Shown: positions 1 to 6,964 of the stretch, piece by piece
Numbering within the stretch: position 1 is the first letter of the stretch
Layout of the letters: each line of letters opens with the position of its first letter
Source of the DNA: an uncultured Pseudomonadales bacterium
Lineage (GTDB): Bacteria; Pseudomonadota; Gammaproteobacteria; Pseudomonadales; Cellvibrionaceae
Direction of reading: 5' to 3'
Assembly: GCA_938048505.1 (NCBI GenBank)
Contig: CALIUX010000086.1
Coordinates: 1-6,964 of the forward strand
Length of the DNA: 6,964 nt
Notes under the pieces: generated by a model
Database searches by the model: none
What the model saw: only the letters and a program-made list of their open reading frames with translations
Told to the model about the DNA's origin: nothing
Position numbers and translations under genes: made by a program

Positions 1-544
1 AGTGACGATATTGAATACTTTCAGACTTAATGTTCTTAGAAAGTGCCTTATTATTCAATTGATGGTAAGCCATAGAGAATTCTCGAATAAGAATATCCAT
101 TGACCATGCATCTGCAATAATATGATGCAGAGTTATGCAAGCATAATGATGCTGTGATGAAGCGTTTGAATTTTCTTGGGTGTCTTCTGGTGAAAGAATG
201 ACAACAGAAAGAAGAGGGCCTTTTTCCAAATCGAATGCTTGATGGGCTTGCTCACGTGAAAAATTCACCACAGATGTATCATTTAAGTCAGACTTAGGCC
301 ATTTTAATACATCAACAGGCAATTCAAGCTTTGGTAAAATGCGTTGTACCGGCCCTGCATCGGTTATCACAAAACGTGTGCGAAGAGATTCATGGTAGTC
401 AATAACGTGTTGCATCGCTTGAATAAAACGCCGCCTGTCTAAGTCTCCCGTGATGCGTATAGTTGCGTGAATATTGTATAAGCCTTTTTGATCTTGCCAC
501 TGATTGACAACCCACAATCGCTGCTGTGCATAAGAAAGCGGGAT
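1..544 (-). other. NRPS condensation (C) domain, N-terminal part, cut by window edge
   Basis: Only about the first 180 of roughly 430 residues are in the window. This domain forms the amide bond between the hydroxyacyl chain on carrier 2 and an amino acid held on a downstream peptidyl carrier. Motif C1 is LSYAQQRLW (2143-2151), followed by YNIHATIRITGDLD. Motif C2 is HESLRTRF (2191-2198). Motif C3 is LHHIIADAWSMD, with catalytic second histidine His2281 (codon 124-122) and structural Asp2285. The common form of C3 is HHxxxDGWS, so here Ala replaces Gly. C1 and C2 resemble LCL and PKS-NRPS hybrid condensation domains more than DCL, epimerising or cyclisation types; a cyclisation domain would have DxxxxD in place of HHxxxD. 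The last readable residues, SIQYRH, match the stretch usually followed by a conserved D/E-Y-A. The chain is open at position 1. Confidence 0.93.
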
Positions 545-3500
545 CTGATTTTCATCAGGAATGAGATTGGGGTGAGTGATATCAGATTTTAATACTTGCG
601 ATGCATGGCTATTAAGGCTACTGCCTTGTATAGGTTTAAGATGATTCAATATATATTCTGTGAGGGATTGTGCATTAGCGCCTTGTAAAAATAGTGTTGC
701 AGGTATGTCAATATTTAAGTCACTTTGAATTTTGTGCTTGATTTCTAATGCAGTAATAGAATCAAGACCCAAAGAGGTTAAGGGTGTATGAGCTTGAATA
801 TGATTAACATTAGTACCTAATTGATCAGATAATAATGCCACTATCCATTGTTGAATTTTCTGCTTTTTCTCGGCTGCATCAATATTTCTTAACTGGAAAA
901 GTAGCTGATTAGGTTGTTCATTCAACGTTTCATCTTGTTTTTCTTGTTCAATTGTCGTGATTGAATCACTTTCATTTAATCGACTGAGTAAATTAGAGGT
1001 AATTCTTCGATTAAAATGCTGGTGCATTGTTTGCCAGTTCACATCAACCAATGCTCTTTGTGCAGGCTGAATTAAGCTAACACCCATTGCAGTCAATGCA
1101 CCTTCAGGGCTTAATGACTGAATGCCGATTTGCGCCATGGCTTTATTTACTAACTCGCTGGCTGCCATGCCTTCACCAGCCCATGGACCCCAATTGATAC
1201 TTTGTGCAGGCAGCCCCATTTGTTGACGATGATGAGCGATCCAATCCAAGAAATAATTAGCCGCACTATAAGCACTTTGGCCCGTATACCCCCAAAGCGA
1301 AGCAATTGAACTAAACAATACAAAATATTTTGGCTTTAGTGATTGACTATATTGATGCAACCAGCTTGCACCTAATACTTTAGGGCTTAACACATGCTCT
1401 AATGTCTTGGGTCGAATATCCGAAAACAATTCACTCTCAGCAGCAATACCTGCCAGATGAAAAATACCTGTCAATTCAGAAGAGGGGACGTTTAGTTCTT
1501 TTAGCATGGATTGAAAAGAGTTGAAAAACGCTGCCACATCGCCTTGTGTGGTTATATCCAAGCGCTGACAAATAATGTGGCAACCTGCTTGCTTCCAGCG
1601 TTGAATTCGCTGATCTATATCCGGGGTGATGGCCTCGTGCCCTCGGCGGCTGGTGATAATTAAAGTGCTGACTTGATTAGCGACAAAATACTCTGCCAGC
1701 TCCAATCCTAATGAACCAAAACCACCTGTAATGAGAACATTTCCATTTTCCCATTGTGAATGTTGTGACGAGTTATCGACCTCTGCATCTAAAACCTGTG
1801 GATGTTCAAATGATAGTGATTCTAAACGCGGTACAAATATTTCACCGTTACGAATCAAGCACTCAGTATCGTTTAAGCATGTGTCGGCTAAGGATGAGTT
1901 AATGTATTTTAATAGGGCGGTTAAATCATTCTCAGCAGGGCCTTTTTCTGCATTGGGCAAATCAATGATAGCGCCCCATTGTTCATTCATTTCATGCACA
2001 AGAGAGATAACACTTCCCCATAGCGGAGCATAGCGTTGACCCAGATCAATATTATCAAGATCGGCCCTATAGCCATCAGCCACATTATCTGCTTTAGATG
2101 TACCATAGGTATGAAAGCTTGGCACACTGATATATAAACGGTATTTTAGGTTTGCTGATATAAGCGATATAACTTTTTGTAAAAGTACTATGGGCTCTTG
2201 TGTAGAATGCAGTAAGTTTTTTGTATCAGCCTGCTTGCTCAGTAGAACAGGTGAAGAGATATACAATAAAATAGGGATATTACTTGTCTGCTGGTCGTGA
2301 TCAGAAAGACTCTTTAGAAACACCTCAATTTTTTCACTCCATGTATCGCTTTCTATTTGCACGGTCTTTTTTGCTTGTTGAGCAAGCGCTTTCGGTAGAG
2401 CGGCCGTATGGATAATGAATAGCGAGGGCTTACCCTCTGACTCATCTAAAAATAGAGGCTGCCAAGTTCTCTGGTACTGTATGGTCTTTGCTGTTTGGTT
2501 TAAGTGTGCTTGTTGTTGAATATTTTTAAGCAGTTGCGGTAGATACTCACAGAAAATTTTATTTTGTTCATCTGTCAGTGATGCTTGCTCTTTTAATTTA
2601 TTTAAAGCTGAAGGCAAAAGGCTCGGCAGCTTTTCTGTCAGATTACCTAATATAGTAAGTGAAGAATCGAAAGGGGTTTTATTAGCATGCATTTCATGTC
2701 TAGGTGTAAGCCAATAGCGCTGACGATCAAACGCATAGCCGGGTACTGGCTGGCTGCTAGACGTATTTAATTGCTGAGATTTCGGCCTAATAGCATCTAG
2801 ATTAATTTCACTGCCTTGACGCCATGCCTGTGCTAGCACATCTGCAATGCGCATACTGTCTGCTGAATACAAACGAGGAACTTCTGACTTTTTATCGCTT
2901 TTTAGCGTCGGTAATATACGAATAGTAAGCGATCTATCTTGTTGCCGAACAATGTTTTTAACTAATGCACTGAGCTGAGGTTTTGGACCAATTTCAATAA
3001 AATCGACTGACTGTTTTTGTGACTCTAACGCCTCTTTTGCTATAGGTGATTCGTTTAGCAAAGCCCAAATTGATTGATTAAACTTAACAGGTTGTCTTAT
3101 GTGCTCACGCCAATATTGTGCGTTAATATCATCTTCTTGTATCTGCCGCCCTAATAGGCTGGAAAACCAAGGTATATTGGGTTGATCAAAATGAACTTGG
3201 TGAGCAATAGGGTAGAAAGATTCAGCGGTGCTTTCCATCAGACGAGAATGAAAAGCATGTGTTGTTTCTAGTGCTTGATGATTTATGTTGTTTTGTTCGA
3301 GATTTGTTATCAGCTCTTGAATGACATCTTTTTGCCCTGCTAAAACAAGCTGACGATCTGAATTGTGGGCTGCCACATCAAAAGGCCAATCCTTTTGATA
3401 GCCAAGTAGATACTCAAGTTCTTCTAGTGAAGCCCAAACGGCCAACATGCTTCCAGCTTGGCAGTTTTGCGTGAGCAAACCACGCTGCCATATTAACCAT

Positions 3501-6500
3501 AATCCATGGTGCAAGCTGAAGACGCCAGCACTAAAAGCCGCAGCATATTCTCCAATACTATGCCCCACAACGGCAGCAGGGCTAATGCCTGCATCTTTAA
3601 GTACTGTCACTAAACCGGTCTGCAGAACATAGAGAGAGACTTGAGCCCAAATAGGCTGAAGCAATAGCGCTGATTCATCTTGCCCTAGGCATTCATCCGC
3701 AAATAAAACCTGAGTTAACGAATATGGGTTTTGACTAGGGTCTTTCAGAAGGTGTGAATATTGAGCAAATTCTGATTCATTTAGCTGTTGCTGAAAATTA
3801 AGAAGTAATTTTTCACAGTGCAAAATATGACACCGAAAAATGTCTGACGCTTGAAATAGTCCCTTCGCAACTTGGTTATACAGGGACCCTTGACCGGTGA
3901 ATAATAATACAGGGTGGAAAGGCTTGATGGTGCTTGCATATTCAACTTCAGGAGAATCGAGCAGTGTGCGGGGGTTAATAGCAGCTAATTTCTGTAGTTT
4001 TTCAATGAGTTCATTTTGTGAGCTAAAACTCAGAGCTGCCCGCAGACCAAACTGACTACGAATGGTGGCAGTGTGCAATAACGTATTGAGATCTCCCTCT
4101 GCTTGCAACCATTCAGCCCAGACCTTGGCTTGGCCAGCTAAAGCAGCAGGTGTTTTTGCACTGAGTAATAACAAAGGCAGTGGCATCGAAGCTACATGAC
4201 TCTTTTCTTGATTTTTTTGCTCTATTTTCAACGAGACAGAAGAGGGGGCTTGCTCAATAATAAAATGTACATTCGTGCCGCTCATCCCAAAAGCGCTAAC
4301 GCCCGCTAGAGAAGCTTTAGCTTCATCTTTGGATGCTTCTTTGCAGTCTAATAAAGGCTGCATAGGCCAATCACAGCGTGTATTAACTGGCTTTAATGGC
4401 AGTTCCACCCAATTAATATGGGTATTCCCCTGACTAAAATGTAAATTAGCTGGAATGGCTCCATTTTTTAGGCATAAAAGTGTTTTAATCAGGGCCGTGC
4501 TGCCTGCTGCTGATTCTAAATGCCCGATGTTAGATTTTAATGCGCCGAGCAATAATGGTGTAGAGCGCTGCCCACCTAAAGCAGAAGCCAGGGCATTTAC
4601 CTCAACTGGGTCGCCTAAAGGCGTTCCGGTACCATGCGTTTCGATATATCCAATTTCTTCTGGTTTTGCACCGGCTGTCAGCATGGCTTGAGCTAATAAC
4701 TTACGCTGCGCTCGGCCATTTGGAGCTGTTAAGCCATTACTCCGCCCATCTTGATTGGCGCAGCTAGCACGAATGACTCCATGTATTGTATTGCCATCAC
4801 GCTGAGCATCCGACAAGCGTTTTAACAATACCAAAGAGCATCCTTCACTGCGTATATAGCCGTCAGCATCATCGCTAAAGGTCCGACATCGAAAACTGGG
4901 TGATAAGGCTTGCATAGCCTTTAAAGGCTCGTACCTTTCAGAGTCTAAGATCAAATTCACACCACCCGCAATGGCTTGCTCGCTTTCACCTGACAACAAA
5001 CTCTGACAAGCAAGATGCACGGAATACGCTGATGTTGAGCAGGCGGTATCCACGTGTATTGCTGGACCACATGTACCAAGAAAATAAGCTAATCGGCCCG
5101 CGGCAGCACTTCTTGCAGTGCCTAAACCTACACCAACTGTATTACTTTTAAGATTCTCGCTTGTCTCGGCAAGGTGTGCATAATCATCGGTACTTGAGCC
5201 AATAAAAATACCAATTGCCTGTGCATAGCATTCACTTAGGGGTAGGCCTGCATCCTCTAAAAGACGGATAGAGACTTCGAGTAATAAACGCTGTTGCGGA
5301 TCTAGGCTCTCAGCGTCTTTAGGTGAAATCTCAAAAAAAGCGGGGTCAAATTGATCTGTGTTCTGTAAAAAACCTCCTTGAAAAGCCTCGACATCACAGT
5401 TCATATCCTGTTGTCGGCTAAGTGGAACAGGGCCTACTGCATCAGCTCCCGAGTTTAACCATTGCCAGAATTGTTCTGGTGTATCAATATCCTCTTGGTC
5501 AGGGCCAGCGGGCAAGCGACAGGCCATACCAATAACGGCAATATCGTCATCCTGGCAGCTATTTTTTACCGCATTGATTTGCTGTATTTCTTGTGGATTT
5601 TCACCTGCCAGATGAGAGCAAAGCCCACCTATCGTTGGGTAATCCCATAAGATGACAGGGTCAACCTGAACACCTAAATATTCGCTTAGGTAAGTTGCCA
5701 GCTCTACTGCGGCTAAGGAATTGACCCCAAGCTCTGCGAAGGCAGTTTGTGGTGTTAATTGGTGTGGGCCTAATTTATAGCGCGAGGCTAAATTCTGACT
5801 AAGCCACTGATACAGTGCCGTGGCATCAGTGGCTTTATTCACTGAATTAATGCTTACTTTATTCGATGCTTTAGGTGGGATCGCTTGATATTCTTTGGCT
5901 GCATGGCCGCCTTCGTGCCCGAGTAATGGTATTTGCCCAACTACAGCGTGGCTATTTTCTTTATACGCTTTGCGCGCTGCATAGTGCTGAATTTTGCCGC
6001 TAGAGGTTCGTGGTAATGTCATGGGTTTGATGAATAAAATATCAGCAACAGGCAGGTCGATATGTTCAGCAATTCTTGTGCGAATCAGGCTGGCAAGTTT
6101 ATGAAAATCCCCATGCTTTACACCTTGCCTACTGACTTCTTGAACTAATACTAAACTTTCTTGGTAAGACTCCTCTTGCTGCTTACCCCCATCGGGGCTT
6201 GGCATATCGACACTAAAGACGGCACAGCCGTCAGCCGTTAGGTACTCATGGCACCCGCTTACAAGCTGCTCGATATCTTGCGGATAGAAATTTCGCCCGT
6301 TAATTACAATCAGGTCTTTGCTTCTGCCAGTAATAAACAATTGATTAGATTGGCAAAACCCCAGATCGCCCGTCCTTAGCCACGGACCATCACCATTGGC
6401 TAAATAAGCATGGAACGTCTTCTCCGTGAGTTCAGGCTTTTCCCAATAACCTTGTGCAATAGAAGGGCCTTTTACCCAAATTTCACCAATAGTAGAATCA

Positions 6501-6964
6501 CTGCAACGCTTAAGTAATTCAGTATTTGTAATGCACACTTGATGATCATTTGCAGGCATGCCGCAGCTGACAAAAGAAAGGCGTGCCTGCTCCTCTACAG
6601 CAGGAATTAATAGATTTTCCTCCATTGCTTTGGCTTCTAATGCAATGGTATTAGGTGGTAATTGAGAATCACCACCCGTTACAAAAAGTGTGGCTTCAGC
6701 CATACCATACGCAGGGTAGAAGGTTTGTGGTTTAAAGCCACTCACTACAAATTTTTCGCAAAAATCAATGATGGTTTGATGGCGAACGGGTTCAGCGCCA
6801 GACAGGGCTATTTTCCAGCGGCTAAGGTTAAGCGTATGTAATTGCTCATCTGTTATTCGATCAATACATAATTGATAAGCAAAATTAGGGGCTGCTGTTC
6901 CGATGGCGCAATAATCAGAAATCGCCTTTAACCATCGGTAGGGCTTTTGAAGAAAGGCGACAGG
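1..6964 (-). CDS. Hybrid PKS-NRPS megasynthase, partial at both ends (FAAL-ACP-KS-AT-KR-ACP-C)
   Basis: One uninterrupted reading frame crosses the window: codon 1 is at 6964-6962, the last full codon (2321) at 4-2, and one base is left over. It encodes a cytoplasmic assembly-line enzyme that should load a fatty acid, extend it once with malonate, reduce the ketone to a hydroxyl and pass the chain to a peptide-forming condensation domain. Domains in order, by window residue: fatty acyl-AMP ligase 1-335, carrier 379-454, ketosynthase 474-905, acyltransferase 1018-1340, helical linker 1422-1492, ketoreductase 1493-1985, carrier 2028-2108, condensation domain 2141 to the edge. Active-site residues of each domain are intact and there is no frameshift or stop, so the gene looks functional. 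About 250 N-terminal residues of the ligase lie beyond 6964, and at least the remaining ~250 residues of the condensation domain lie beyond position 1, so the full protein should exceed 2800 residues. An adenylation domain and a peptidyl carrier are expected next. Start codon, ribosome site and promoter are outside the window. The exact product cannot be named. Confidence 0.97.
641..883 (-). other. Acyl carrier protein domain 2 (extension carrier)
   Basis: Carrier domain of about 80 residues (2028-2108) that holds the malonyl extender and then the extended, reduced chain. The attachment serine is Ser2069 (codon 760-758) in TSLGLDSITALEIKHKI, which has the usual Asp before the serine, unlike carrier 1. 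Helix 1 is KKQKIQQWIVALLSDQLG and the last helix is AQSLTEYILNHL. A preceding linker of about 40 residues from the ketoreductase is rich in Glu, Gln and Asn. A linker of about 30 residues leads to the condensation domain, so the PKS-to-NRPS hand-off occurs within one polypeptide and needs no docking domains. Confidence 0.94.
1010..2488 (-). other. Ketoreductase (KR) domain, structural plus catalytic subdomains, A-type fingerprint
   Basis: NADPH-dependent reduction of the beta-keto group to a hydroxyl on the carrier-2-bound chain. The structural half starts near IQYQRTWQP (about 1493-1502) and includes APLWGSVISLVHEMNEQWG and AIIDLP. The catalytic half opens with VLITGGFGSLGLELAEY, whose Gly-rich NADPH loop starts at Gly1746-Gly1747. 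LIITSRRG and the LDIT segment follow. The tetrad is intact: Lys1862 (LSPKVLGA), Ser1886 (FSSIASLWG), Tyr1899 and Asn1903 (QSAYSAANYF). The Lys-Tyr spacing of 37 and the Ser-Tyr spacing of 13 match active enzymes. Trp1891 lies eight residues before the tyrosine, the LDD motif of B-type domains is absent (the loop reads AGIAAES), and there is no His three residues before the tyrosine. By the usual rules this is type A1, giving an L-configured hydroxyl. The domain closes near INWGPWAGEGMA and ALVDVNWQTM. With no dehydratase, the hydroxyl should be retained. Confidence 0.95.
2489..2701 (-). other. Helical linker before the ketoreductase, possible dimerization element
   Basis: About 70 residues (1422-1492) lie between the post-AT linker and the start of the ketoreductase. 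They are rich in Leu, Gln, Lys and Glu, with likely amphipathic helices such as LPSALNKLKEQASLTDEQ and FCEYLPQLLKNIQQQ. No dehydratase motif (HxxxGxxxxP) is present, and the segment is far too short for a dehydratase. Modules lacking a dehydratase are known to carry a small three-helix dimerization element at just this place, and length and composition fit. The assignment rests on position and helical appearance only, since the family is poorly conserved. It could instead be a plain spacer. Confidence 0.5.
2945..3913 (-). other. Acyltransferase (AT) domain, predicted malonyl-CoA specific
   Basis: This domain selects the extender unit from coenzyme A and loads it on carrier 2. It opens with VLLFTGQGSLY (oxyanion-hole Gln1025). 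The nucleophile is Ser1136 (codon 3559-3557) in VVGHSIGEYAAAFSAG. The carboxylate-binding arginine is in WQRG about 27 residues later. The specificity motif is HAFHS at 1236-1240, with catalytic His1239. HAFH marks malonyl-CoA in cis-AT PKS, while methylmalonyl AT domains carry YASH, so the extender should be unbranched. YWREHIRQPVKF and FIEIGPKPQLSALV close the fold. Two oddities: GQGSL instead of GQGSQ, and a stretch between GQGS and GHS of about 111 residues, roughly 20 longer than I expect, apparently around NESEFAQYSHLLKDPSQNPY. The post-AT linker runs on to GYAFDRQRYWLTP (ending about 1421), a standard sequence in such modules. Confidence 0.94.
4250..5545 (-). other. Beta-ketoacyl synthase (KS) domain
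   Basis: Decarboxylative condensing domain that takes the acyl chain from carrier 1 and joins it to malonyl on carrier 2. It begins with DIAVIGMACRLP (about 474) and ends with GVSAFGMSGTNVH (about 887-900). The triad is complete: Cys642 in HVDTACSTSAYSVHLACQS, His777 in YIETHGTGTPLGDPVEV and His815 in ALKSNIGHLESAAG. The Cys-to-first-His spacing of 135 residues is the usual one for type I PKS. LDPQQRLLLEV and NQDGRSNGLTAPN are also present. Some normally conserved spots differ: EVSIRLLEDAG where EVxWEALEDAG is common, and SPSFRCRTFSDDADGYIRSEGCS where the consensus has DGRCKxFDxxADGYxRGEG. These suggest a specialised ketosynthase clade, perhaps one that accepts long acyl chains from a FAAL-loaded carrier; that part is inference. 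A KS-AT linker (about 906-1017) follows. Confidence 0.96.
5603..5830 (-). other. Acyl carrier protein domain 1 (loading carrier)
   Basis: A carrier domain of about 76 residues (379-454) between the FAAL and the ketosynthase. Its serine, Ser416 (codon 5719-5717), should receive the phosphopantetheine arm and then the activated fatty acyl group. The helix-loop-helix pattern is typical: TALYQWLSQNLASRYKL at the start, FAELGVNSLAAVEL around the serine, and DYPTIGGLCSHLAG at the end. The residue before the serine is Asn (GVNSL), whereas most carriers have Asp (LGxDSL). A linker of about 40 residues rich in Gly, His and Ala (GHEGGHAAKEYQAI) separates it from the ligase, and about 20 residues separate it from the ketosynthase. 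Confidence 0.93.
5960..6964 (-). other. Fatty acyl-AMP ligase (FAAL) domain, C-terminal part
   Basis: This domain activates a free fatty acid with ATP to the acyl-adenylate and passes it to the adjacent carrier rather than to coenzyme A. The window starts inside it; the family is about 580 residues and about 335 are present. Adenylate-forming motifs in order: GTAAPNFAYQLC near residues 22-33; FYPAYGMAEATLF with the Y-G-x-A-E core at 86-90; VSCG at 132-135; GEIWVKGPSIAQGYW after that; WLRTGDLG with the ATP-ribose-binding Asp200; TGRSKDL with hinge-region Arg214; GRNFYPQDIE at 223-232; and LPRTSSGKIQ with the C-terminal lysine Lys324. The GRNxYPQDIE signature and the extra ~25-residue stretch between YGMAE and VSCG (about 104-128) favour a FAAL over an acyl-CoA synthetase or an amino-acid adenylation domain. 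The fused carrier immediately after it supports this. Chain-length preference cannot be read from this half because most of the acyl pocket is upstream. Confidence 0.94.

Noticed and set aside
1731..2033. Plus-strand open frame of 100 codons.
   Set aside because: It lies exactly opposite the ketoreductase structural region and NADPH loop of the minus-strand synthase. Its translation is Cys/Ser/His-rich with no recognisable domain, so it is a shadow.
2489..2701. A possible degenerate dehydratase domain between AT and KR.
   Set aside because: Only about 70 residues are available and no HxxxGxxxxP or second catalytic Asp motif is present, against about 280 residues for a dehydratase.
3447..3632. 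Plus-strand open frame of 61 codons.
   Set aside because: It is antisense to the acyltransferase active-site region (GHSIGEYAA), whose conservation fixes the minus-strand reading. No family features were seen.
4455..4691. Plus-strand open frame of 78 codons.
   Set aside because: It is antisense to the ketosynthase His777 and His815 motifs, which account for the sequence. It is a shadow.
5333..5339. A run of seven A bases that might hide a frameshift or slippage site.
   Set aside because: The minus-strand frame reads correctly through it (DPAFFEISPKDAESLDPQQR on the KS consensus), so no break or recoding is needed.
5462..5650. Plus-strand open frame of 62 codons with a hydrophobic stretch.
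   Set aside because: It is antisense to the end of carrier 1 and the start of the ketosynthase. The hydrophobic run is the complement of ordinary codons, and no supporting gene context exists.
5960..6964. The first domain as an NRPS adenylation domain or a CoA ligase.
   Set aside because: GRNFYPQDIE, YGMAEATLF, the extra segment before VSCG and the direct fusion to a carrier plus KS fit a FAAL better. Amino-acid adenylation core motifs such as YGPTE and the KIRGxRIE form are absent.

Overview
The whole window lies inside one very large minus-strand gene. A codon-by-codon hand translation from position 6964 down to position 2 gives 2321 consecutive sense codons with no stop. Neither the start nor the end of the gene is in the window. 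The protein is a modular megasynthase that joins a fatty acyl-AMP ligase to a type I polyketide synthase module and then to a nonribosomal peptide synthetase condensation domain.

In translation order (high to low coordinates) the layout is: the C-terminal ~335 residues of a fatty acyl-AMP ligase (6964-5960); a first acyl carrier protein (5830-5603); a ketosynthase (5545-4250); a malonyl-type acyltransferase (3913-2945); a post-AT linker; a short helical linker where a dehydratase could otherwise sit (2701-2489); a ketoreductase with its structural and catalytic halves (2488-1010); a second acyl carrier protein (883-641); and the first ~180 residues of a condensation domain, cut by the window edge (544-1). 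There is no dehydratase, enoylreductase or methyltransferase. All catalytic residues I looked for are present.

Inferred chemistry: a free fatty acid is adenylated by the ligase and loaded on the first carrier. The ketosynthase extends it by one malonyl unit supplied by the acyltransferase. The beta-keto group is reduced once to a hydroxyl, and the 3-hydroxyacyl chain on the second carrier passes to the condensation domain for amide formation with an amino acid loaded by a module beyond position 1. This is the opening of an assembly line for a lipopeptide or lipoamide with a beta-hydroxy acyl tail. The layout recalls the first synthetases of lipopeptide pathways such as the iturin family, but with a ketoreductase where those have an aminotransferase.

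The organism is a bacterium, with moderately low GC by eye (about 40-45%, lower near position 1). Domain orders like this occur in cyanobacteria, myxobacteria and several Proteobacteria, and I cannot pick one from the sequence alone. No second gene, RNA gene, mobile element, repeat array, promoter or terminator is supportable here. The short plus-strand open frames lie opposite conserved domains of the synthase and are shadows.
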